Of a stretch of DNA of 5,466 nucleotides, positions 1 to 5,466 are shown piece after piece (position 1 is the first letter of the stretch; each line of letters opens with the position of its first letter). Location: assembly GCA_030622395.1 (NCBI GenBank), contig JAUXGF010000231.1, forward strand, positions 1 to 5,466. Reading direction: 5' to 3'. The notes under the pieces are model-generated. The model saw only the letters and a program-made list of their open reading frames with translations, had not been told where the DNA came from and made no database searches. Origin of the DNA: Calditrichaceae bacterium. GTDB lineage: Bacteria; Calditrichota; Calditrichia; Calditrichales; Calditrichaceae. Both the position numbers and the translations under genes were made by a program.

Positions 1-237
1 GAGCAGAATGCAATTTGTCAGGCGGCAAAATATGGTATTCCTTTAGAAGGCACAACTTTATATTGTACTATGGAGCCTTGTAGAGTCTGCGCCATGTTAA
101 TAATCAGCGTGGGCGTAAAAAAAGTGGTGGCAAAAAAGAAATACCACGCTGCGCAGGATACAAGAGATCTTTTTAAAAAAGCAGGCGTCGAACTAATCGT
201 TATGGAAGACGAAGTGGAATTTTATGAAGATCAATAA
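1..237 (+). CDS. deoxycytidylate (dCMP) deaminase family protein, C-terminal part (5' end outside window)
   Basis: The frame is open from base 1 and ends at TAA 235-237, giving 78 visible residues. The first residues, EQNAI, are what follows the His of the zinc-binding HAE motif in the cytidine/deoxycytidylate deaminase family; that His would lie just before the window. The second zinc motif is complete, P26-C27-R-V-C30, preceded by T-M-E and followed by a hydrophobic helix. In this family the His and the two Cys bind zinc and the Glu (residue 1 here) shuttles protons in hydrolytic deamination. The closing part (KKYHAAQDTRDLF, then KAGVEL) resembles bacterial dCMP deaminases (dCMP to dUMP, feeding dTMP synthesis) more than TadA-type tRNA deaminases, whose motif is usually PCxMC. 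The protein is cytosolic. A different pyrimidine substrate cannot be excluded because the N-terminal part is missing. I see no GC-rich terminator after it, only AT-rich sequence including a short AAAATT/AATTTT palindrome at 237-250. Confidence 0.88.
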   Translation, partial: EQNAICQAAKYGIPLEGTTLYCTMEPCRVCAMLIISVGVKKVVAKKKYHAAQDTRDLFKKAGVELIVMEDEVEFYEDQ

Positions 238-311
238 AAATTGTAATTTTATTTGATAATGTGTTGAAAATAATAGTGTCTAAATAAAAAATTCGCCTTT
301 TGCATCACTAA

Positions 312-376
312 TATTTAGAATATTCCCGACCGCTATTTAATCTTAAAATATCTTCTAAATTGTAAAATTATCGGGG
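312..376 (+). other. AT-rich leader segment with competing hairpins
   Basis: This lies in the 241-bp gap (238-478) before the secreted-protein operon. ATTTAGAATATT (313-324) can pair with AATAT (347-351) plus TCTAAAT (354-360), leaving a two-base bulge. The same left arm, TATTTAGA (312-319), can instead pair perfectly with TCTAAATA at 279-286. In addition TCCCGA (324-329) can pair with TCGGGG (371-376). All stems except the last are A/T pairs, so they are weak and may be chance in AT-rich DNA. No known riboswitch is recognised, and nothing else in the gap looks like a gene. Confidence 0.2.
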
Positions 377-408
377 ACGCTTTTTATCAATTTTTATCTT
401 TATAATTA

Positions 409-436
409 TTGACTAATATCACCTTTTTATTATACA
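409..436 (+). promoter_or_regulatory. candidate promoter for the secreted-protein operon
   Basis: TTGACT (409-414), a 16-base spacer and TATACA (431-436) resemble a sigma70-type -35/-10 pair. They lie about 43 bases before the start codon at 479. A second -10-like word, TATACT, is at 445-450 but has no good -35 at the right distance. Bacteroidota use a different consensus (TTG / TAnnTTTG), and the region is so AT-rich that such words are expected by chance, so this is tentative. Confidence 0.35.
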
Positions 437-465
437 CCTTCTTGTATACTTATTTAAAGCTTATT

Positions 466-472
466 AAAGGAG
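466..472 (+). promoter_or_regulatory. ribosome binding site for the gene at 479
   Basis: AAAGGAG ends six bases before the ATG at 479-481. It is a near-perfect Shine-Dalgarno sequence and supports that start. Confidence 0.8.
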
Positions 473-478
473 ATAAAA

Positions 479-1810
479 ATGAGGATATTATACTGTATAT
501 TATCTTTTCTGTTAATCAATGGAGCCTTCGGGCAGGCAATATATTTAAGTGATAATTTTGAAAACGGCGATTTGGAAGGATGGGGACAAAGCAGCCTGGG
601 AGAATGGGCGGCGTCAGAGTCCGGAACTATTACAGGTTCATTCTCATTAAAGCATAATTTATCTGATATTACAGAGAGCAGTCATATTCATCACACATTA
701 ACGGGTTTAAATATAGATTCCGGCACAACTACCTGGCGTTTTAATTTAAAAAATGGCGATTGGGATCCTTCAACTACCGATAAATTTTGGGTTTACTTAA
801 TGGTTGATGATACTACTAATGTAAACGGTTATGCTGTTGGAGTTAATTTATCAGGAGAATCAGATACGCTGACTTTGTGGAAACTAACGGGATCCGCCGC
901 AGACGGGGCTGTTATTACCTCCGACCTTAATTGGGATGCAAATGATCTTGTTGGAATAGAAGTTACCCGTGATTCGTTAGGTCTATGGGAATTGAAATAT
1001 GATTCCGACGGCGGTTTTGACAATTTAGTATCTGCCGGGACAGGAACTGACCTTGCTTATACTACTACAAATTATTTTGGATTAACCTTCTATTTTACTC
1101 CAACAGGAGCCGGCGGCGTTTGGCTGGATGACGTTACAGTAAGCCAAGGCACGGTGATATTGGCCAGCCTGAAGTCCTTTTTACAAGGACCGTTTAATGT
1201 TGACAGTATGAACACTTCCTTAAATAGTAACGGTTATTTACCGCTTTCCCAACCGTTCAGCGGTTCTCCCTGGAGTTATAATGGAGGCGAGAGCGTCCAA
1301 AATATTCCCGAAGGCGTAGTTGATTGGGTTCTGGTGGAATTGCGAACAGGCGCGGAGGCGTCAACTAAAGTTGCTTCCAGAGCCGCATTTATTAAAAGCG
1401 ACGGTATGATTGTCGATACGCTGGGAATCAACCCGGTAAGTTTCCCCGGCGTTGATGAGGGTGATTATTATATTGTAATACAGCATCGTAACCATCTGGC
1501 TATCATGAGCGATGAAACTCATGCGCTTTCTAAACTTAGTAATTTGTATGATTTCTCAACCGGGTTAGATAAAACTTATGGCACAAACGCTATGGTTGAG
1601 CTTAGCAGCGGCATATATGGTATGTATACCGGCGACGCCAATGCAAACGGTCAGGTTCAAAATGATGATAAAAATGATTTTTGGGAAGTTCAAACCGGGG
1701 CGTCCGGTTACAAAGAAGCGGATTTCAATTTAAACGGTCAAGTCCAAAATGATGATAAAAATGATTTTTGGAAAGTTAATGTTGGTCTTGGCACTCAAGT
1801 TCCTTTTTAA
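479..1810 (+). CDS. secreted multidomain protein with C-terminal dockerin-like double calcium loop
   Basis: 443 residues, starting at an ATG with a good ribosome site. Residues 1-18 form a signal peptide (R2, a hydrophobic core, then A-F-G before Q19). Residues 24-225 look like a jelly-roll/concanavalin-type beta-sandwich: DNFENGDLEGW opens it (25-35), GYAVGVNL (117-124) and LTLWK (131-135) follow, and WLDDVTV (215-221) closes it. I know this module from secreted FCB proteins, often beside lamin-tail domains. Residues 229-384 form a second conserved extracellular domain with WVLVELRTG (283-291), RAAFIKSDG (301-309) and HRNHLAIMS (336-344); its function is unknown. The C-terminus has two calcium-loop motifs, D386-x-N388-x-N390-G391-x-V393-x-x-x-D397 and D415-x-N417-x-N419-G420-x-V422-x-x-x-D426, each followed by KNDFW. 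This matches the F-hand pattern of type I dockerins. Unlike the next gene it has no T9SS tail, so how it reaches or stays on the surface is unclear. There is no catalytic motif I can name. It is probably co-transcribed with the next gene, 43 bp downstream. Confidence 0.85.
   Translation: MRILYCILSFLLINGAFGQAIYLSDNFENGDLEGWGQSSLGEWAASESGTITGSFSLKHNLSDITESSHIHHTLTGLNIDSGTTTWRFNLKNGDWDPSTTDKFWVYLMVDDTTNVNGYAVGVNLSGESDTLTLWKLTGSAADGAVITSDLNWDANDLVGIEVTRDSLGLWELKYDSDGGFDNLVSAGTGTDLAYTTTNYFGLTFYFTPTGAGGVWLDDVTVSQGTVILASLKSFLQGPFNVDSMNTSLNSNGYLPLSQPFSGSPWSYNGGESVQNIPEGVVDWVLVELRTGAEASTKVASRAAFIKSDGMIVDTLGINPVSFPGVDEGDYYIVIQHRNHLAIMSDETHALSKLSNLYDFSTGLDKTYGTNAMVELSSGIYGMYTGDANANGQVQNDDKNDFWEVQTGASGYKEADFNLNGQVQNDDKNDFWKVNVGLGTQVPF
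1645..1777 (+). repeat. direct repeat (2 x 46 bp) encoding the two calcium loops
   Basis: Bases 1645-1690 and 1732-1777 match at 43 of 46 positions and lie 87 bp (29 codons) apart. Two of the three differences are silent (CAG/CAA and GTT/GTC); the third changes Glu403 to Lys432. Each copy encodes NGQVQNDDKNDFW. The 41-bp segment between copies is not obviously repeated. The near identity at DNA level suggests a recent duplication or gene conversion of an F-hand unit. Confidence 0.9.
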
Positions 1811-1840
1811 CAAATTAATCTTTAGAAAATAAACATAATT

Positions 1841-1845
1841 GGGAG
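1841..1845 (+). promoter_or_regulatory. ribosome binding site that fixes the start at 1854
   Basis: GGGAG ends eight bases before ATG 1854-1856. An in-frame TTG at 1839 overlaps this site and would add five residues before the Met-Lys-Lys of the signal peptide, so the ATG is preferred. Confidence 0.75.
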
Positions 1846-1853
1846 AAATTATT

Positions 1854-2726
1854 ATGAAAAAGATGATTTTGATAGTTTTAGTCTTAGCTGCCTTTAACTT
1901 GACTTATGCGACAGATATTACGTTTACATTTGCAAATGATACAATCACAGGAGAGGCGGTCACTTATTTTGAGTTTGATGTAATGGCTCAGGCTGGCGAG
2001 ACAGGCACACGGGTTGGAGACACTCAAATTTATATTAACTATAATTCAGCCGGGTTCGGATCGTCAATTGTCAGTTCAAACAAAATAACAGTAGAAAAAG
2101 GTCGTCTTTTATCAGGTGATATGGGAGGATCAGATCTTTATGATATCGTAAATATAATAGATAATTCACTATCAAGGGTAGCTATAACAATAGGATATAA
2201 TTTGGGCGTGCCTGCATGGGCAAATGAATTGCCTGCGACTCCGGATACATTGTTGCATATTAAGATTGAAATTTATGACTCCAATGAATATTCAGGGTTG
2301 ACTTTCGATAACACTCTAATGCAGGGTCAACAATATGAATCAGACAATTCAGCAAAGTATGATCCTGTATATGCGAGCGATGCGCTTAATGTACCGCTGG
2401 AGATTACAAGCGGATTAGAAAACATTTTTAGCCTGGAAATACCTGATAAATTCAAATTAAATCAAAATTATCCTAATCCCTTCAACCCAAGCACTACCTT
2501 GAAATTTGACGTTCCTAAAAACAGTGACCTGCTTGAACTGGCTGTTTATAATATTCTCGGCAAAAAAGTTAAAACGCTTTACTCCGGCGGCGTTAAGGCG
2601 GGTAATTTTAGTTATCAATGGGACGGGAAAAATTCGGCTGGCAATATAATGCCTACCGGCGTTTACTTCGCAATTTTAAAAACAAAGAACTTTACACAGA
2701 CAATCAAAATGATGCTTATTAAATAA
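1854..2726 (+). CDS. secreted beta-sandwich (cohesin-like?) protein with T9SS C-terminal sorting domain
   Basis: 290 residues from the ATG at 1854. Residues 1-19 are a signal peptide (MKKM, a hydrophobic stretch, and T-Y-A before T20). Residues 21-182 are predicted all-beta. Features such as YFEFDVMAQAG (38-48), TQIYINYNSAGFG (57-69) and the late strand TLLHIKIEIYD (132-142) recall the layout of cohesin and related anchor folds, where an early strand describes a value range and a late one reads as T-L-x-x-I-x-I. That assignment is by eye and weak. Residues about 198-290 are a type IX secretion sorting tail (Por_Secre_tail type): NQNYPNPFNP (203-212), KFDVPKNSDLLELAVYNILG (217-236), then a FlgD-like GNIMPTGVYFAIL (263-275), ending in KMMLIK. 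In T9SS bacteria such tails direct export across the outer membrane and are often removed on surface attachment. The gene follows the dockerin-like gene by 43 bp in the same orientation and is followed by a strong terminator, so it probably ends the operon. Confidence 0.85.
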   Translation: MKKMILIVLVLAAFNLTYATDITFTFANDTITGEAVTYFEFDVMAQAGETGTRVGDTQIYINYNSAGFGSSIVSSNKITVEKGRLLSGDMGGSDLYDIVNIIDNSLSRVAITIGYNLGVPAWANELPATPDTLLHIKIEIYDSNEYSGLTFDNTLMQGQQYESDNSAKYDPVYASDALNVPLEITSGLENIFSLEIPDKFKLNQNYPNPFNPSTTLKFDVPKNSDLLELAVYNILGKKVKTLYSGGVKAGNFSYQWDGKNSAGNIMPTGVYFAILKTKNFTQTIKMMLIK

Positions 2727-2752
2727 AAAAATATTCAAAAAAGACAAATATT

Positions 2753-2782
2753 AAAAAGCCCCTGTTAACGGGGCTTTTTTTT
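2753..2782 (+). terminator. intrinsic terminator of the secreted-protein operon
   Basis: A GCCCC/GGGGC stem (2758-2762 with 2770-2774) with loop TGTTAAC is extended by five A-T pairs (2753-2757 with 2775-2779) and followed by an unbroken T run to 2782. It begins 26 bases after the stop codon of the beta-sandwich gene. Because A's precede the stem, it may also work on the other strand. Confidence 0.93.
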
Positions 2783-2799
2783 GATCTATTACTAAATGT

Positions 2800-2831
2800 G
2801 TCTGAACGAAAACTAACCAAAACTGTTATTT
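2800..2831 (+). repeat. left terminal inverted repeat of the MITE-like element
   Basis: It starts GTCTGAACGAAAAC and pairs with 3083-3114 at 24 of 32 positions. The outer 13 bases match at 12. Confidence 0.6.
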
Positions 2832-2913
2832 GGGTCCCGATTTACAATGTATTGCAGATAATTTTAGTCTGTTCCCAAAGCCGTTGAAAGGGCTAACTAT
2901 AAATCTATCATAT

Positions 2914-2947
2914 CTATTAACACCGCAATTAATCACTGTGTTAATGG
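2914..2947 (+). repeat. hairpin near the centre of the MITE-like element
   Basis: ATTAACAC (2916-2923) is perfectly complementary to GTGTTAAT (2938-2945), extended by a T-G wobble and a C-G pair (2914-2915 with 2946-2947), around a 14-base loop. It lies close to the midpoint of the inverted-repeat-bounded segment. Confidence 0.5.
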
Positions 2948-3022
2948 TAAAAACGGAATCAGAAAAGCATTTTGTCTTTCCCTGTATTCAGGATCACTGT
3001 GTGAAAGGGATGCCCTTCCACA

Positions 3023-3056
3023 GGAATCCTATCCCGCGCCGCTGCATAGGAGTTCC
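3023..3056 (+). repeat. hairpin in the right half of the MITE-like element
   Basis: GGAATCCTAT (3023-3032) pairs with ATAGGAGTTCC (3046-3056), with a single bulged G at 3052, giving ten pairs around a GC-rich 13-base loop. There is no following T run, so it is not a terminator. Confidence 0.5.
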
Positions 3057-3082
3057 CTTCCCGATCCACTGGATTGCTGCGG

Positions 3083-3114
3083 AAATGACAATGTTGGGCG
3101 CTTTTCGTTCTGAC
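3083..3114 (-). repeat. right terminal inverted repeat of the MITE-like element
   Basis: Read on the minus strand it starts GTCAGAACGAAAAG and matches the left arm (2800-2831) at 24 of 32 positions. Four of the eight differences are transitions, which fits an old pair that has drifted. Confidence 0.6.
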
Positions 3115-3124
3115 GCTAAATAAC

Positions 3125-3155
3125 AAAAAAGGTCGGCATAATCTTGCCGCCCTTT
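3125..3155 (-). terminator. intrinsic terminator of the cadherin-repeat gene (minus strand)
   Basis: Read on the minus strand: AAAGGGCGGCA, loop AGATTA, TGCCGACC, then TTTTTT. CGGCA pairs with TGCCG (3134-3138 with 3145-3149), then one mismatch, then GG with CC, then A-T pairs, and the T run (3130 down to 3125) follows. It begins 27 bases past the stop codon of the minus-strand gene. Confidence 0.8.
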
Positions 3156-3181
3156 CCTTTAAAAATATACCCTGCCAGACA

Positions 3182-5466
3182 CTATTTCATCAAAATCATT
3201 TTTCTGATCTTGTTATATCCTTTAGTCTGAATTTGATAAAAATACAGTCCGCTGGATAGATTGGCGGCGTTGAATTTCACTGTATGGCTGCCTGCGGGTT
3301 TATATCCATCAAACAGCGTTGCAATGCTTTGACCCAAAATATTATATACAACTATCTTTACCTTTCCGGATTTCGGTAAATCAAATTTTATATTAGTTTT
3401 CGGATTAAAAGGATTCGGATAATTCTGGTAGAGTTTGTATGTCACAGGAATCGTATTTGCCAAGCCATCGTCAATCGCAGTGATTTCCCCGACTTTTACT
3501 ATAATAGTATCTATCGCACTTGCCGAACTGTCATCGGTTACGGCGCAGATTAATTCCACATCTCCTGAAAAGCCTGGCGCAGTCAGTGTTAATTGAGTCG
3601 AATTTGAATCATATTGTAAAATAAGAGAGTCATTATTTGTTTCAAATGTCCAGGACAGTAACGAATCCGGCGTATCAATATCCATAGCATAATCATTCAT
3701 TATTAACACCGCAGAGGAATCATTTGTAAATGTTACAGATTCAGGCAGATCAACAATCTGCGGGGCGTCATTAACAGGCTTTACGGTTACAATAAAATCA
3801 GCGGAATCCGCCAGCTCTCCGTCTGAGACTATCAATTGTAATGTATCATTGCCAAACCAATTTCCCGCCGCTTTAAATACATATACATTTAAGCCCGAAA
3901 CAGCGCTCACATTTTTACCGGATGAAACACTATAGGTAAGAGTCGAGTCTGCATTATCAGCATCTTCCACATAAGGATACCAGTTTGCGACGCTGTAAAC
4001 AAGCGAATCATCTTCATTAAAAGATAAAGCCGGCAGCCCGCTGGCAACAGGAGCGTCATTCACCGCAGTAATCGTAAATGAAGCTGTATCGCTGTCGGAT
4101 AGGGCGCCCGGATCAGTAGCTGTAAAAACTATATTTTCACTACCGTTCCAATCCGGATTCGGCGGCGCGATAGTTGCCGTTCTATTTGTTGTATCTATTG
4201 TTACGATCAATTCAACGCTGCCGGCGGACGTCCAGGTCATCTCACTGTCTGCATTGTCAATATCTTCAACATAATTATCTAAATTAATGACGGCAAAAGC
4301 TGATCCCTCCCCTATACTCTGATCCGGTATACCGCTTACAACAGGCGCGTCGTTCGATCCCGTCACTGTAAATACTGCCGAATCGCTGTCTGACAGGCTT
4401 CCCGGATCTGTCGCCGTAAAAGTAATAGTCTCGCTGCCATTCCAATCAGAAGACGGTAAACCGATGGCGGCTATTCGATTTCCGTCTATAGTGACCGTTA
4501 ATTCTGTGTTTCCGCTGTAAGTCCAGGTCATCTCGCTGTCCGCATTATCCACGTCTTCTACATAGCTATCTAAATTAATCGTAGCAAAACTAGCGCTTTC
4601 CTGAATCGTTTGATCCGGAATGTCGCTTACGATCGGAGCGTCGTTTTCCGCTGTAACCGTTAAAGTAACCACAGCCTGCGAGCTGCCGCCATTGCCGTCG
4701 ATCATTGTATAACTGAAATTGTCTGCGCCAAAAAAATCTGTGTTCGGCGTATAAGTCACCGCAGTATCCTGATAAATAACGGCTGTGCCATGAAGCGGGC
4801 TGGTAACGCTCTGAACCGTTAACGGGTCATTATCAACATCAATATCATTGGATAATACGGAAATTATCACTTGTATATCTTCGTTTGTTTCCGCTGAATC
4901 ATCTATCGCAACAGGCGAATCATTTACATTAGTAACCGTAAATATTGCCGAGTCGCTGTCTGCCAGCCCGTCGGGGTCCTCCGCTGTAAAAATGATAGTT
5001 TCACTGCCGAACCAATCTTCATGCGGCGCAGCTACGGTCGCGACACGATTCGCGGCTATTGTAACTATTAAATCCACATTTCCAATTGACGTCCAGGTCA
5101 TTTCGCTGTCCGTATTATCCACATCGTCCACATAATCATCTAAACTGATTGAAATGAAACTGCCGCCTTCTTCAATCGTTTGATCCGGTATACCGCTCAC
5201 TACCGGCGCGTCATTTACAGGAGTTACTGTGAATGACGCTGAAGTACTGTCTGACAGGCTCCCCGGATCAGCAGCTTTAAAAACAATCGTTTCGCTTCCA
5301 TTCCAATTCAAATCCGGAGGCGTAATTGTCGCCACGCGGTTATCGTCTATTGATACGTTTAATTCAACATTCCCGCTTGTAGTCCAGGTAATTTCACTAT
5401 CCTCATTGTCGATATCATCAACATAATTATCCAAATTGATAGTGGCAAAAGTAAGTCGGAGGCCAA
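3182..5466 (-). CDS. large surface protein with tandem cadherin-like repeats and T9SS tail (N-terminus outside window)
   Basis: The frame runs open from the right edge (first full codon at 5464) to TAA at 3182-3184, giving 760 visible residues. A TTG at 5434 is only an internal Leu of a repeat, not a start. Seven modules follow one another, each from N-D-[AS]-P: 1-83 (partial), 84-180, 181-273, 274-370, 371-468, 469-564 and 565-659. Most carry a conserved acidic D-x-D-N-x-D-S motif, then W-N-G-S-E-x-I, D-P-G-x-L-[AS]-D-S and FTVT. This is the cadherin/VCBS-like architecture of bacterial adhesins, where calcium stiffens a rod. The third module differs: it has the SNDIDVDNDPL and FSYTMIDGNGG signature of the 'tandem-95' cadherin-like family. 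Residues about 672-760 form a T9SS sorting tail with NYPNPFNP (681-688), KIVVYNILGQ and SSGLYFYQI, ending in KMILMK. It probably acts in adhesion or as a spacer for a domain outside the window. The first visible residues, GLRLTF, depart from the usual E-G-x-x-F. Confidence 0.88.
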   Translation of the reverse strand, partial: GLRLTFATINLDNYVDDIDNEDSEITWTTSGNVELNVSIDDNRVATITPPDLNWNGSETIVFKAADPGSLSDSTSASFTVTPVNDAPVVSGIPDQTIEEGGSFISISLDDYVDDVDNTDSEMTWTSIGNVDLIVTIAANRVATVAAPHEDWFGSETIIFTAEDPDGLADSDSAIFTVTNVNDSPVAIDDSAETNEDIQVIISVLSNDIDVDNDPLTVQSVTSPLHGTAVIYQDTAVTYTPNTDFFGADNFSYTMIDGNGGSSQAVVTLTVTAENDAPIVSDIPDQTIQESASFATINLDSYVEDVDNADSEMTWTYSGNTELTVTIDGNRIAAIGLPSSDWNGSETITFTATDPGSLSDSDSAVFTVTGSNDAPVVSGIPDQSIGEGSAFAVINLDNYVEDIDNADSEMTWTSAGSVELIVTIDTTNRTATIAPPNPDWNGSENIVFTATDPGALSDSDTASFTITAVNDAPVASGLPALSFNEDDSLVYSVANWYPYVEDADNADSTLTYSVSSGKNVSAVSGLNVYVFKAAGNWFGNDTLQLIVSDGELADSADFIVTVKPVNDAPQIVDLPESVTFTNDSSAVLIMNDYAMDIDTPDSLLSWTFETNNDSLILQYDSNSTQLTLTAPGFSGDVELICAVTDDSSASAIDTIIVKVGEITAIDDGLANTIPVTYKLYQNYPNPFNPKTNIKFDLPKSGKVKIVVYNILGQSIATLFDGYKPAGSHTVKFNAANLSSGLYFYQIQTKGYNKIRKMILMK
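3488..5466 (-). repeat. tandem protein-repeat array (seven modules of 93-98 residues)
   Basis: Module borders on the DNA are about 5216-5466 (cut by the edge), 4925-5215, 4646-4924, 4355-4645, 4061-4354, 3773-4060 and 3488-3772. Modules 1, 2, 4 and 5 are close relatives in protein sequence but differ at many third positions, so they are old duplications rather than fresh copies. Short words such as GTCCAGGTCAT (plus strand) recur in several. Modules 6 and 7 have drifted further, and module 3 belongs to a related but different family. Confidence 0.85.

Larger units (their letters stand above)
2800..3114. mobile_element. MITE-like element bounded by imperfect inverted repeats
   Basis: The first 32 bases (2800-2831, starting GTCTGAACGAAAAC) and the reverse complement of the last 32 (3083-3114, starting GTCAGAACGAAAAG) match at 24 of 32 positions, including nine in a row. 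Directly outside are ACTAAATGT (2791-2799) and GCTAAATAA (3115-3123). These share CTAAAT in the same register, as expected of a decayed 6-9 bp target duplication. The inside holds no convincing gene: the longest frame (2830-3123) starts at TTG without a ribosome site, runs through the right inverted repeat and resembles no protein I know. Internal hairpins and a 10-base direct repeat, ATCACTGTGT (2932-2941 and 2993-3002), are present. It sits exactly between two convergent terminators, a neutral site. I do not recognise the family. A remnant of a larger insertion sequence is the main alternative. Confidence 0.55.

Noticed and set aside
237..250. AAAATT-GT-AATTTT palindrome as a terminator of the deaminase gene
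   Set aside because: It is all A/T with a two-base loop, too weak for an intrinsic terminator, and overlaps the stop codon.
829..1023. 64-codon open frame on the minus strand
   Set aside because: It lies fully antisense to the jelly-roll-like domain of the secreted protein, and nothing supports it as a gene.
1839..1853. Upstream TTG start adding five residues to the T9SS-tailed beta-sandwich protein
   Set aside because: The TTG overlaps the GGGAG ribosome site. ATG 1854 has correct spacing and gives a standard Met-Lys-Lys signal peptide.
2830..3123. 97-codon open frame on the plus strand between the two terminators
   Set aside because: It starts at TTG with no ribosome site, reads through the right inverted repeat of the MITE-like element into the flanking duplication, is unusually rich in Cys/His/Pro for this genome, and resembles no known protein.
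4848..5135. Plus-strand open frame opposite the cadherin-like repeats
   Set aside because: It is a Ser/Thr/Val-rich shadow of the repeat array. The similar shadow at 5229-5426 repeats the same pattern, as expected from antisense reading of repeated modules.
5432..5434. TTG as the start of the minus-strand cadherin-repeat protein
   Set aside because: The frame continues upstream to the window edge, and the residues before it (FATIN) match the same position in other modules, so this is an internal Leu.
3488..5466. Regular repeats considered as a CRISPR array or DNA satellite
   Set aside because: The period is about 290 bp, the frame is open throughout and the similarity is at protein level with many silent differences. 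It is a coding repeat array.

Overview
The window looks like bacterial chromosome from the FCB group (Bacteroidota and relatives such as Ignavibacteriota, Calditrichota, Marinimicrobia or KSB1-like lineages). The main reason is that two of the three secreted proteins end in a type IX secretion (T9SS) sorting tail with the YPNPFNP motif. The third ends in a paired D-x-N-x-N-G calcium-loop domain that I know from secreted proteins of the same lineages. The sequence is AT-rich, with lysine/asparagine-rich proteins and clear AAAGGAG/GGGAG ribosome sites. The exact phylum cannot be settled from this window.

Layout. Positions 1-237 hold the 3' end of a cytidine/deoxycytidylate deaminase gene (+). 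A 241-bp AT-rich leader follows, then a probable two-gene operon (+). Its first gene (479-1810) encodes a secreted protein with a jelly-roll-like domain, a second conserved extracellular domain and a C-terminal dockerin-like double calcium loop. Its second gene (1854-2726) encodes a secreted beta-sandwich protein, possibly cohesin-like, with a T9SS tail. A strong intrinsic terminator at 2753-2782 closes the operon. On the minus strand, 3182-5466 is the C-terminal 760 residues of a large adhesin-like protein, made of tandem cadherin-like repeats of about 97 residues and ending in another T9SS tail. It has its own terminator at 3125-3155. Its N-terminus lies beyond the right edge.

Between the two convergent terminators is a 315-bp segment without a credible gene (2800-3114). 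It is bounded by 32-nt imperfect inverted repeats (24/32 matching) and flanked by a decayed direct repeat sharing CTAAAT in register. It looks like a small non-autonomous transposable element (MITE-like) that landed in the convergent intergenic gap.

How the genes may work together (inference): the three secreted proteins suggest a cell-surface or extracellular-matrix locus. The two operon products could form a surface complex, with the dockerin-like protein, which lacks a T9SS tail of its own, docking on its neighbour, which has one. This is a hypothesis from module order only. The deaminase belongs to nucleotide metabolism and is probably unrelated.
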